Made by a program: the position numbers and the translations under genes
Shown here: positions 37,876 through 46,150 of the stretch, in pieces
Position numbering within the stretch: the stretch's first letter is position 1
Layout of the letters: each line of letters opens with the position of its first letter
Assembly: GCF_007570935.1 (NCBI RefSeq)
Contig: NZ_VLLR01000001.1
Span: forward strand, 62,001-126,000
DNA: 64,000 nt
Source: Lactobacillus sp. LL6
Lineage (GTDB): Bacteria > Bacillota > Bacilli > Lactobacillales > Lactobacillaceae
Reading direction: 5' to 3'
The notes under the pieces: model-generated
Told to the model about the DNA's origin: nothing
Seen by the model: only the letters and a program-made list of their open reading frames with translations
Databases searched by the model: none

Positions 37876-39645
37876 ATGACTAAAAAAATAATTAAAGCAC
37901 AAGCTAATGGACGAAATGGAAAAATTGATATTGATATTGATATTAATAACGATGAAATCAATAATATTAAAATCACCCAAAACTCAGAAACACCAGCTAT
38001 TTTTAATCAGGCTTTTGATAAATTGAAAAACGAAGTATTAAATAGACAAAGTTTTGATGTGGATGCAGTAAGTGGTGCCACAATTATGACGCAAGCAATT
38101 CTTGATTCTGGTAAAAAGGCACTAGAAGAAAACAATATTAAGCTTAATTCAAAGCCTATAAATACTGAACATGAAGATGTTGAAATAAATGTTGATGTTG
38201 CTGTTATTGGTAGTGGAATGGCAGGATTGATGGCAGCCAGTCGTGCACTTTCAATGGGAAAGAGTGTAATAGTACTTGAAAAAAATGGCTATTTAGGTGG
38301 TGCTACTGTTTTAAATGGGTCAAACGTTGTAGGAACCGGATCAAGAATTTCCAAGAAATTATTTGGTAAGCTTGCAAATGAAGATTCTCCAGAAAAATTA
38401 GTTGCAGATATTACTCGAGAAAGCCGTGGAACAAATTATCCAATGCTATCTAACTTGCTTGCTGATAATATTGGAAGAGCGGTTGATTTTATTGCTGATT
38501 TTGCAAATCTTACTTATCAAAAAGCAGAAACTCAAACAGTTGAACATAGTATTAACCGTCAAATTGAAATGCCAAGTCAAAGTTCATATGAATTAATAAC
38601 TAAAGTAGCTAAGGCTTTTAAAGAAAAAGGTGGAAGAATTTTACTTGATGCCAGTGTTGAAAAACTTAATAAAGAAAATGGTATCCTAACTTCTTTGATT
38701 GCTGAAGGCAAGCATCAAACAACAACAATTAATTTTAAGTCACTTATTTTATCAGCTGGTGGCTGGGGTGCGCGTGATTATAAAGCGCATAAGACAAGTA
38801 TTCCTTATTATGGTCCAATGACTTCTACTGGAGATTATTTTGATTTTGCTAAAAATATGAATTTGGTAACTCGAAATCTTAATTGGTATAAGGTTTATCC
38901 ACATGGACTTGAAGTCGAACCTGGAATTGCTAAACTAACAACTTATTCTACTAAAGAGGCAACAGATTTAGGTGCGATTTTTGTTAATAAATTAGGAAAA
39001 CGAATTGTAAATGAATCAGCACCATATACCTATTTTAGAGATGCAATTGGCAAGCAGCCAGGTCAAGTTGCTTATATTGTAATGGATAAAAGAACTTGGA
39101 ATAAATTTTATGAATTGCTTTTGAAGTATGGCTTTACTAAAGAAGAAATTCAAAGTTATTTTGACTTAGAAGGCAAAAAGAGTCCAGTCTTAGTTAAGGG
39201 TACTCTTGAAGAAGCTGCTAAAAAAGCAGGAATTGATTATAAGACTCTTCAGGAAACGATTGATAATTATAATGAAATGGCTAAGGCTGGTTATGATCCT
39301 GAATTTGGAAGAGATAAGAAATACTTACACGAATATGAAGGAGATACTTACTACATTATTGAACAAAAAAGGCGTTTCTGTACGACATTAGGTGGTTATG
39401 AAACAAATAATCATATGCAGTTACTTGATATAAATATGCAACCAGTTGAGAATTTTTATGCTTCAGGTGAAATTATCGGTGGAGCAAATGGACATGATTC
39501 AATGCCAAGTATGATGAATTCATGGAGTTATGCTTCGGGGTTTGTTGCAGGAACAATGGCTGCTGATAATACTAATTCATATCAAAGAAAAGTTAATAAT
39601 GAAATTGAAGACCCAGATGCGGTAACTGGTGCTTCAGAAGAATAA
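37876..39645 (+). CDS. FMN/FAD fumarate-reductase-like flavoprotein 3
   Basis: 589 residues, a more distant member of the same family. FMN_bind domain (about 1-88) with DAVSGAT near residue 65-71, then FAD_binding_2 with VIGSGMAGLMAASRA, LEKNGYLGGATVLNGSN, and a C-terminal ASGEIIGGANGHDSMPSM instead of the GNRLGGNSL block of reductases 1 and 2. The HxMGG motif is also replaced (CTTLGGYETN). These changes fall in the substrate pocket of the family, so its substrate should differ. Ends DAVTGASEE, a flavinylation-like tail. Single gene with its own cre-controlled promoter; convergent with LysR C. Confidence 0.85.
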   Translation: MTKKIIKAQANGRNGKIDIDIDINNDEINNIKITQNSETPAIFNQAFDKLKNEVLNRQSFDVDAVSGATIMTQAILDSGKKALEENNIKLNSKPINTEHEDVEINVDVAVIGSGMAGLMAASRALSMGKSVIVLEKNGYLGGATVLNGSNVVGTGSRISKKLFGKLANEDSPEKLVADITRESRGTNYPMLSNLLADNIGRAVDFIADFANLTYQKAETQTVEHSINRQIEMPSQSSYELITKVAKAFKEKGGRILLDASVEKLNKENGILTSLIAEGKHQTTTINFKSLILSAGGWGARDYKAHKTSIPYYGPMTSTGDYFDFAKNMNLVTRNLNWYKVYPHGLEVEPGIAKLTTYSTKEATDLGAIFVNKLGKRIVNESAPYTYFRDAIGKQPGQVAYIVMDKRTWNKFYELLLKYGFTKEEIQSYFDLEGKKSPVLVKGTLEEAAKKAGIDYKTLQETIDNYNEMAKAGYDPEFGRDKKYLHEYEGDTYYIIEQKRRFCTTLGGYETNNHMQLLDINMQPVENFYASGEIIGGANGHDSMPSMMNSWSYASGFVAGTMAADNTNSYQRKVNNEIEDPDAVTGASEE

Positions 39646-39673
39646 AAATAGCTCCTGATTGGGAGCTTTTTTA
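39644..39673. terminator. Terminator between reductase 3 and LysR C
   Basis: AGCTCC-TGATT-GGGAGCT with flanking A and T runs. Shared by the convergent genes. Confidence 0.85.
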
Positions 39674-40591
39674 TATCATTTTTCCTTTATTTAAAAATTG
39701 AGTTCTACAATAAGTTTGGCAAAATTCTAAAAATTGTGTAGCAGATGGTGTTAAAAAGTGATTTGCTTTAGTAATGATATAAATAGGATGAACTCCGACA
39801 TTATTTTTTAAGTGTAAAATTTTAACTTCTTTTGGATTAAGCTGAGGTAGATTTGGAATAATTGCTACACCATAATTCCAATGAACAAAACCAATAATTG
39901 TATGGTCTTCAACTGCTTCTAATTTTATATTAGGGATAACATTTGCATTTTTAAAAATTTGATTTAATCTAGGACGTAACCCGCTTTTAGATGAATACAT
40001 TATAAAAGGATATTTAATCAAGTCCTTTATAGAAACTGCATCATATTTGGCTAAATTATGATTTATAGGGACTGCGGCGACCATTTCTTGGTCCACAAGA
40101 TGATAAGCATTAATTTTATTATTAATGCTTATTTTTTCTGGTTTAGAAGCGATTATTAAATCTAATTTATCATTTAATAAGTCACCTATTAATTGATTTG
40201 TTGTACCTTGTTTAAATTCAAAAGAAATTTCTTCTTGAGGATCTTTTTGCTTAAATTCATGAACTAATCTGGGAACTAAGTCTTGTCCCATTGTATAAGT
40301 AAAACCTAAATTAATATGTCCGCGATTGACATCAAGCAGTTCAGAAATATATTCATTTCCTCTTTTTAAAGTATTAAGGCTATTTTGAACATATGCTAGA
40401 TATATTTTTCCATAGTTAGTTAATTTAATATTACGTCCATCCTTTTCAAAAAGAGGAGCTCCTAATTCATCTTCTAAATTATTAATGGCATAAGATAGGG
40501 ATGGTTGAGATATTCCTAATAATTCAGCTGCTTTTGCCATATGTTCTGTTTTAGCTAAAGTAATAAAAAATTCCAAATGTTTTAAGTTCAT
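39671..40591 (-). CDS. LysR-family regulator (type C), divergent from aroE
   Basis: 306 residues: helix-turn-helix HMAKAAELLGISQPSLSYAI (about 17-36) and an effector domain with GHINLGFTYTMGQDLVP. Organised like CitR/CatR-type LysR proteins. It is divergent from aroE (152 bases apart), so it is the likely activator of the aroE-aroD pair, with a shikimate/quinate-type effector. GGGAGA lies before the start. Its 3' end meets reductase 3. Confidence 0.9.
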   Translation of the reverse strand: MNLKHLEFFITLAKTEHMAKAAELLGISQPSLSYAINNLEDELGAPLFEKDGRNIKLTNYGKIYLAYVQNSLNTLKRGNEYISELLDVNRGHINLGFTYTMGQDLVPRLVHEFKQKDPQEEISFEFKQGTTNQLIGDLLNDKLDLIIASKPEKISINNKINAYHLVDQEMVAAVPINHNLAKYDAVSIKDLIKYPFIMYSSKSGLRPRLNQIFKNANVIPNIKLEAVEDHTIIGFVHWNYGVAIIPNLPQLNPKEVKILHLKNNVGVHPIYIITKANHFLTPSATQFLEFCQTYCRTQFLNKGKMI

Positions 40592-40681
40592 ATTTATCTC
40601 CCATGTTTAGCGGTTAGTTATCTGAATGAATCATAGAATAATTTAATTAATAAAACAATTTTATTTTATTTATTGGTATAA

Positions 40682-40697
40682 ATGCAAGCGGTATCAT
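40682..40697 (+). promoter_or_regulatory. cre (CcpA) box upstream of aroE
   Basis: ATGCAAGCGGTATCAT matches all 16 positions of WTGNNARCGNWWWCAW. It lies 47 bases before the aroE start. Carbon catabolite control is expected for a catabolic rather than a biosynthetic aroE. Confidence 0.8.
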
Positions 40698-40743
40698 AAA
40701 TATAGGTTAAAAAGATAATTGATTTTATAAGGAGTTTACCAAA

Positions 40744-41655
40744 ATGACTAACAAGATTACTGGAATAGATGGACCAATTACTGGTTGGCTTGATGGACAT
40801 ACAATTTTAATCGGACTTATGGCATATCCAATTCGCCACTCAATGTCACCAACTATGCATAATAATGCATTTGCTAAATTAGGTCTTAATTATGCATATT
40901 TATGTTTTGAAATTGGAAATGATAAGCTTGAAGGCGCAGTAAATGCTATTCGTACGCTTGATATGCGTGGTTCAAATGTTTCAATGCCTAATAAAAAGGA
41001 AGTCATTAAATATTTGGATAAGCTTTCTCCAGCTTCTAAAATGTGTGATGCCGTAAATACGATTGTTAATGATAATGGTGTTTTAACTGGTTATACTACT
41101 GATGGAATTGGCTTTGTTCAATCACTTAAAGATGAAGGAATTGATATTAAAGATAAAGTAATGACTTTAGCTGGTGCTGGTGGTGCAGCAACCCCAATTG
41201 CTGTACAATCTGCACTTGATGGAGTCAAAGAAATAAAAATCTTTAACATCAAAGATGATAAATGGGCCCAAGCAGAAAAAAATGTAAAAACCATTGAAGA
41301 AAATACTGATTGTAAAGTTTCATTAACTGATTTAGCAGATCAAGATGCATTCAAGAAAGCAATCAGTGAATCAGATATTTATTGTGATGCAACAGGAGTT
41401 GGTATGAAGCCATTAGAAGATAAAACTTTGGTCTCAGATCCATCATGGTTCCATAAGGATATGGTTGTCTTTGATACAGTTTATGCACCAAGAACTACTA
41501 AGCTTATGAAAGTTGCTCAAAAAGCAGGAGTAAAGCATGTATTTGATGGAATTGGCATGATGATTGAACAAGGTGCAGCTGCATTCAAATTATGGACTGG
41601 TAAAGATATGCCAACTGATTATATTCGTCAAATTATGTTTGAAGATGAAAAGTAG
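40744..41655 (+). CDS. aroE: Shikimate/quinate dehydrogenase (AroE/YdiB-like)
   Basis: 303 residues. Substrate-binding Ser33 and Ser35 (RHSMSP), catalytic Lys84 (MPNKKEV) and Asp120 (YTTDGIG), Rossmann motif GAGGA (144-148). After the second beta strand it reads IFNIKDDKW; the NRTxxR/K patch that binds the NADP phosphate in biosynthetic AroE is missing, which favours NAD(H), as in YdiB-type quinate/shikimate dehydrogenases. It interconverts quinate/3-dehydroquinate or shikimate/3-dehydroshikimate. AGGAG is present; nine bases before aroD. The rest of the chorismate pathway is not nearby, so a catabolic or redox role is likely. Confidence 0.9.
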   Translation: MTNKITGIDGPITGWLDGHTILIGLMAYPIRHSMSPTMHNNAFAKLGLNYAYLCFEIGNDKLEGAVNAIRTLDMRGSNVSMPNKKEVIKYLDKLSPASKMCDAVNTIVNDNGVLTGYTTDGIGFVQSLKDEGIDIKDKVMTLAGAGGAATPIAVQSALDGVKEIKIFNIKDDKWAQAEKNVKTIEENTDCKVSLTDLADQDAFKKAISESDIYCDATGVGMKPLEDKTLVSDPSWFHKDMVVFDTVYAPRTTKLMKVAQKAGVKHVFDGIGMMIEQGAAAFKLWTGKDMPTDYIRQIMFEDEK

Positions 41656-41664
41656 GCCATAAAA

Positions 41665-42417
41665 ATGACTGTAAAAATTAGAAATATTATCTTGGGTGAA
41701 GGATTACCTAAAATTGCTGTCCCAAATGTAGGTAGTAATGAGGATGAAATTTTAACTTCCGCAAAAAATATTCTTGCAGCAAAACCTGACTTAATGGAAT
41801 GGCGAATTGACTACTATAGTGATGGAATTAAAAATCATAATACGTTGATTTCTACTGCTAAAAAACTACGTGAAGTAGTTGGAGAACTTCCAATCTTAGT
41901 AACTTTTAGAACTAAAAATGAAGGCGGAGTTTTTGAACTTGATGAAAATCAGTATCTAGATTTAGTTAAAGAAGTAATTAAACATCGACTTGGAGATGCA
42001 GTCGATATTGAATTATTTCATGATGAACTTCGAGTAAAAGAACTTGTAAAGCTTGCTCATAATTATAATGTAGTTGTTATTATGAGCAATCATGATTTTG
42101 AAAAAGTTCCAGCTAAAGATGTCATTGAGTTTCGTTTAAAGAAAATGGCCAAGTTAGGTGCTGATATTCCTAAACTTGCATGTATGCCACATTCTGCAAG
42201 GGATGTTTTAAGATTATTAGCGGCAACTAATGAAGTGAGCCAAGAAATTGATAATCCATTAATTACTATGGCAATGGGAGACATTGGAAAAGTAACACGG
42301 ATAGCTGGTCAAGTATTTGGTTCAAGTTTATCATTTGGGGCAGTTGGTAAAACATCAGCTCCTGGACAATTGTCAATTGAAGATTTACGTAACGCTGAAA
42401 AGTATTTAGCGCTTTAA
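41665..42417 (+). CDS. aroD: Type I 3-dehydroquinate dehydratase
   Basis: 250 residues. Class I (Schiff-base) dehydratase converting 3-dehydroquinate to 3-dehydroshikimate. MEWRIDYY, FRTKNEGG, SNHDF with catalytic His143, and PKLACMP with Schiff-base Lys170 (the same numbers as in the Salmonella/E. coli enzymes), and SFGAVGKTSAPGQL near the C-terminus. Directly behind aroE with a weak ribosome site, so probably coupled. Together with AroE it would carry quinate to 3-dehydroshikimate/shikimate. Confidence 0.94.
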   Translation: MTVKIRNIILGEGLPKIAVPNVGSNEDEILTSAKNILAAKPDLMEWRIDYYSDGIKNHNTLISTAKKLREVVGELPILVTFRTKNEGGVFELDENQYLDLVKEVIKHRLGDAVDIELFHDELRVKELVKLAHNYNVVVIMSNHDFEKVPAKDVIEFRLKKMAKLGADIPKLACMPHSARDVLRLLAATNEVSQEIDNPLITMAMGDIGKVTRIAGQVFGSSLSFGAVGKTSAPGQLSIEDLRNAEKYLAL

Positions 42418-42454
42418 TTATTACTCATAAAAAAATATAACTAATTCCTAACAA

Positions 42455-42490
42455 AAAAATGGATCTCACAAAATTGTGAGGTCCATTTTT
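42455..42490. terminator. Bidirectional terminator after aroD
   Basis: Long hairpin with core CTCACAA-AA-TTGTGAG and outer AAAAATGGA/TCCATTTTT. Serves aroD and the convergent acyltransferase operon. Confidence 0.9.
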
Positions 42491-42515
42491 AAGTTATTAT
42501 TTATAATTATAAAAA

Positions 42516-43385
42516 TTATTTTACTTTTCCACGCCAGCCAGCAATATCCCACTCAGTAAAATCATAGTCCAATTTTTTACCATAGATTTTTTCGTATGCG
42601 GCAACTTTTTGCTTATAATCTTGTTCCATCATTCTTTTTGAATTTAGATTAGCATTTAATGTATTATCCGGATAAATTGTTGGTAAAACATGAACAATAT
42701 ATTTTGTTTGATAAAATTCATCATTATTTTTTTCAAGTTTATCAGTTGCTTGAATTTCTACAAAAGTTGAAATAATTGGAACGTTCTGTTTAGCAGCAAA
42801 ATAATAGGCTCCTCGTTGAGGTTTGCGAGGTTTGCGATAATTCCACCACATTTCTTGCTCTGGAAAAATTAACACCCAATTATTGTCTTCTAGAGCATCA
42901 TGAAGATGCTTAGGGAATTCGCTACCAATATAACTAGGACTATTAACTAAAGGAATAGTTCCAATATAATTCATTAAATACTTAAAAAATCCAGGAAGCA
43001 TTAAATTAGTATCTTCAATGACGATTGATAACTTATGGTGACATTTTTGAGCCAAACGCTTAATGGTTAACGCATCGGTTTGATTAAAGTGATTAGCAGT
43101 AACTATGGCTCCTCCACGAGGTAAGTTTTTTAAATTTTCTAAACCTTTAATTTCAGTAGACGCTGATAAAGTATGAGCAAAAGCACTAAGCATTACACGG
43201 CCTATGTCATTATTAAGCTTGCTACGTAGGTCATTTTGCTTTTTCCAAAAGTCATCTACTAATTTTGAACGTTCTTCAAGTGACATTTGTGGGTCACCAA
43301 TTTCAACTTTTGCAGTAAAATTGCGATTATTTGCGGCTTGTTTTATATTTTCAATGACTTTATCACGGTTATCTCCGATTATCAT
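42516..43385 (-). CDS. PlsC-like acyltransferase (operon gene 5)
   Basis: 289 residues. Lysophosphatidic-acid-type acyltransferase fold with the HX4D motif NHFNQTD (about residue 97-103) and the FPEQEMWW / PRKPQRGAYYFAA blocks that replace the usual EGTRS region. No clear signal peptide; membrane-associated. Its start overlaps the stop of the GT8 gene upstream by four bases (ATGA), so the two are translationally coupled. In a cluster of three GT8 transferases and another acyltransferase, it probably acylates a glycolipid or lipid-linked glycan rather than glycerol phosphate. Function inferred. Confidence 0.82.
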   Translation of the reverse strand: MIIGDNRDKVIENIKQAANNRNFTAKVEIGDPQMSLEERSKLVDDFWKKQNDLRSKLNNDIGRVMLSAFAHTLSASTEIKGLENLKNLPRGGAIVTANHFNQTDALTIKRLAQKCHHKLSIVIEDTNLMLPGFFKYLMNYIGTIPLVNSPSYIGSEFPKHLHDALEDNNWVLIFPEQEMWWNYRKPRKPQRGAYYFAAKQNVPIISTFVEIQATDKLEKNNDEFYQTKYIVHVLPTIYPDNTLNANLNSKRMMEQDYKQKVAAYEKIYGKKLDYDFTEWDIAGWRGKVK

Positions 43386-44329
43386 AGTGTTACAGGTCCT
43401 TGCTCTTTAACTCTAGCCCAATTATGAGGATCTTTGATAGTTGAGTCCTCTTTTTCGAGCATTTTATTTAATTTTTCTCGGTCTTCTTGTCTTTGGGCAT
43501 CTGTATAATCATCAAGTTCTTTCTTTAATTCAGAATAAAACTTAGTTTCACGGGCATTCTTCCAGAAATAATCTTCATATTGAACCCCATGAAAATGCCA
43601 TGGTTTAAAGAAAAGATTGTAATGAATTAAACTTGGAGAACTTAGAGGCTTAGTATTTTCATTTGGCATTGCGTCCCATTTTTCATTTAGGTGTAAAATT
43701 CTGCCCTCACCAATTTCATTTAAATAATCTTGATCGGGAGCAATACAGTCAAAGTGATATTTTTCGAGTAAGTTTAAAAAATGGTCAATAAAGTCTTCAT
43801 CGCGAAAGGCTTTAGAGTTTAGTACTAGCATCCCAGAGTTAATATACTTTTGAGGGTCAAGGCTGAGCACATCTTTAATATATTTAACCATTTTATCAAC
43901 GTATTGGATTGAAGAATCTGTACAAGCTGCAAATAAATTGTCCTCTAAATCTGTTTGATAAAGTTTTGCAATATCATCATTTACAATGGTACCGCTATCA
44001 ATATAAATCGCTTTATTATATTCTGGAAATAGTTCTGGAATAAACAAACGATAAAAAATTGACATAGTAAAAAAGTCTCCACGCAAGTAATTTTCTTTGC
44101 GGTTTTTAATAGGTGCAACTAACTGATCATCAATATGTGAAAATTTAATATGAACATTCTTAGCACCTAAATCTTGTAGGTCTTTTTTGTGCTTATCACT
44201 TAAATCTTGATTTAAAAAATAAACAGTATAGTCAGTTTGTGGATTGGCATTTTTTACTAAGGAATGCAATGAAACTGCCGCATATTTTGTAAAGTCATCA
44301 CTAATACTGTAAAAAACTGGTACTGTCAT
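43382..44329 (-). CDS. GT8 glycosyltransferase with altered DxD (operon gene 4)
   Basis: 315 residues, glycosyltransferase family 8 fold (retaining, GT-A). Starts VPVFYSISDDFTKYAAVSLHSL; conserved YLRGDFFTMSIFYRLFIPELFP and the HYNLFFKPWHF block near residue 240. The metal-binding DxD reads IDSGTIVNDD, so the second Asp is Gly; catalysis may be impaired or use another acidic residue. Paralogue of the next gene upstream, which keeps DAD. Ten bases follow that gene's stop. Confidence 0.87.
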   Translation of the reverse strand: MTVPVFYSISDDFTKYAAVSLHSLVKNANPQTDYTVYFLNQDLSDKHKKDLQDLGAKNVHIKFSHIDDQLVAPIKNRKENYLRGDFFTMSIFYRLFIPELFPEYNKAIYIDSGTIVNDDIAKLYQTDLEDNLFAACTDSSIQYVDKMVKYIKDVLSLDPQKYINSGMLVLNSKAFRDEDFIDHFLNLLEKYHFDCIAPDQDYLNEIGEGRILHLNEKWDAMPNENTKPLSSPSLIHYNLFFKPWHFHGVQYEDYFWKNARETKFYSELKKELDDYTDAQRQEDREKLNKMLEKEDSTIKDPHNWARVKEQGPVTL

Positions 44330-44338
44330 AATTAGCCT

Positions 44339-45289
44339 CTAAATTCTTACATCTTCTATTTTTTTAACTTTAGCCCAAGTATAAGGTTCTTGTTCAATGT
44401 GTTTAACTTTTTCAGCCATTAGTTTTAAATCATTACGTGCTCTTTGTCTATCTTCATCTGTAAAACTAGCAAGCTCTTGTTTTAATTGATCATAAAACTT
44501 AGTTGTTTTTGCCACATTCCAGAAGTAGTTTCCATATTGTACATCTTTAAAATGCCATGGTTTAAAGAATAAGTTATAGTGAACAATTTTGGGATTTTCA
44601 ATTTCAGGGATGCTTTCATTTGGCATTGCGTCCCATTTTTTATCTAAGTGATAAATTTTATCTTCGCATATTTCATTCATGTATGCTTGATCTGGATCAA
44701 CATTGTCAAAGTGATATTTATTCATTAAGTAATAAAACTTATCAACAAATTTTTTATCTCTGAATGCTTTCATATTAAAGACGATTACACCATTATTAAT
44801 ATATTTTTCCGGTGGAAGTATCCCTTGGCATTCTTTAATATATTCTTGTAGTAGTGGCATATAACGGATAGACAAGTCCGGACAACTAGCAAACATATTG
44901 TCTTTTATATCAGTTTCATAAAGTTTAGCAATATCTTCATTAATAATGGTGTCAGCATCTAAATAGACACATTTATCATATTGTGGAAAAAGTTCTGGAA
45001 TAAATAATCGATAAAAAATCGACATTGTGAAAAACTGACCACGCAAGTAATTTTCTTCTCCTTGATGAATCGGTTGAACCATTTCATCACTAATGTGAAA
45101 AATATTGATATGTACGTTTTTAGTGGCTAAATCTTTAAGAGCTTTTTTATGTTCATCCGTAATTTCTTGCACTAAAAGAGTAATAGTGTAGTCTTTTTCA
45201 TCGTTGGCATGATCAATTAAAGATTTAATTGAAACTGCTGCATAAGGAGTATAATTGTCACTAATTGTATAAAAAATAGGTATTGTCAT
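44339..45289 (-). CDS. GT8 glycosyltransferase (operon gene 3)
   Basis: 316 residues, GT8 family with intact metal site (YLDADTIINED, about residues 99-109). Shares IFYTISDNYTPYAAVSIKSL, YLRGQFFTMSIFYRLFIPELFP and VHYNLFFKPWHF with its paralogue downstream, indicating tandem duplication. Transfers a hexose from a nucleotide sugar; acceptor unknown. Good GGAGG ribosome site. Confidence 0.9.
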   Translation of the reverse strand: MTIPIFYTISDNYTPYAAVSIKSLIDHANDEKDYTITLLVQEITDEHKKALKDLATKNVHINIFHISDEMVQPIHQGEENYLRGQFFTMSIFYRLFIPELFPQYDKCVYLDADTIINEDIAKLYETDIKDNMFASCPDLSIRYMPLLQEYIKECQGILPPEKYINNGVIVFNMKAFRDKKFVDKFYYLMNKYHFDNVDPDQAYMNEICEDKIYHLDKKWDAMPNESIPEIENPKIVHYNLFFKPWHFKDVQYGNYFWNVAKTTKFYDQLKQELASFTDEDRQRARNDLKLMAEKVKHIEQEPYTWAKVKKIEDVRI

Positions 45290-45311
45290 AAAATTTCCTC
45301 CAAGTTAAAAA

Positions 45312-46148
45312 TTAATTTTCCCTTCTTAAATTATCTCTTATTTTAAGGTATTCGTTAAGGATATCGTCATATTCATGCAATTTTAATACATTATGGACTC
45401 TTTCAACGTCCCAAGGTTTGACGGTTTGAGTATGAAAGTATGGTTTGAAACGAAAACTAGTCGTAAAATGTTGAATAACTGTGTCTTTTTGTAAACGATA
45501 TTGTTCATTAAAGCGACGAGGAGCAATCTTTTTCTTAGTAGCTAGTTTATTGAGTGCTGATTGATCTGGTAAAAACATTTTTTTGACTTGCATCATATGA
45601 CGAACTTTTGCAAATAAGCCAGTCTCTTTAATTTCTTTCATATTGAGAAGAAGGACGCCAGAATTTAAATAGTCAAAAACTTTCTTATTATGGATATTAT
45701 GGAAGAAAAATCTACCCCAATAATCTAAAACGCCTACCATTTCAATATTTGTAAGATCTTGTTCATAAAACTCTGTTGGATCTTTTCTGATAATAACATC
45801 ATCATCTAAATATAGAATTCTATCGGGAATTTGAGGTAATTCATCCGCATATAATCGCAACATTGCGTAAGGAGTAAAGCGTGTTCCCATATTGGCAGTA
45901 GGTGGTTCTTTGATAAAAAGACTGCTACAATCAATTAAATCAACTGAGTTTTTAGGATTTTGATTAATAACTAATGAGCGGATATAGTCAGCTGCAGTTT
46001 TAGAAAATGGTTGATAATTCTTTTTTTCATTTTTGGTATACATTGTAAGAATATAAATATGAACTTCATCTACGTTTTTTAATAATGATAAGGTTGAAAT
46101 TAATACACCATCTTCGGCATTAGAATCTCCGCAAAATAAAATATTCAT
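45312..46148 (-). CDS. GT8 glycosyltransferase, divergent (operon gene 2)
   Basis: 278 residues, GT8 family: MNILFCGDSNAEDGVLISTL start, metal site RILYLDDDVIIRKD (about residues 100-113), LNSGVLLLNM and FLPDQSALN blocks. Less like the other two, so it should add a different sugar or act at a different step. Two bases behind the acyltransferase gene. Confidence 0.88.
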   Translation of the reverse strand: MNILFCGDSNAEDGVLISTLSLLKNVDEVHIYILTMYTKNEKKNYQPFSKTAADYIRSLVINQNPKNSVDLIDCSSLFIKEPPTANMGTRFTPYAMLRLYADELPQIPDRILYLDDDVIIRKDPTEFYEQDLTNIEMVGVLDYWGRFFFHNIHNKKVFDYLNSGVLLLNMKEIKETGLFAKVRHMMQVKKMFLPDQSALNKLATKKKIAPRRFNEQYRLQKDTVIQHFTTSFRFKPYFHTQTVKPWDVERVHNVLKLHEYDDILNEYLKIRDNLRREN

Positions 46149-46150
46149 CG

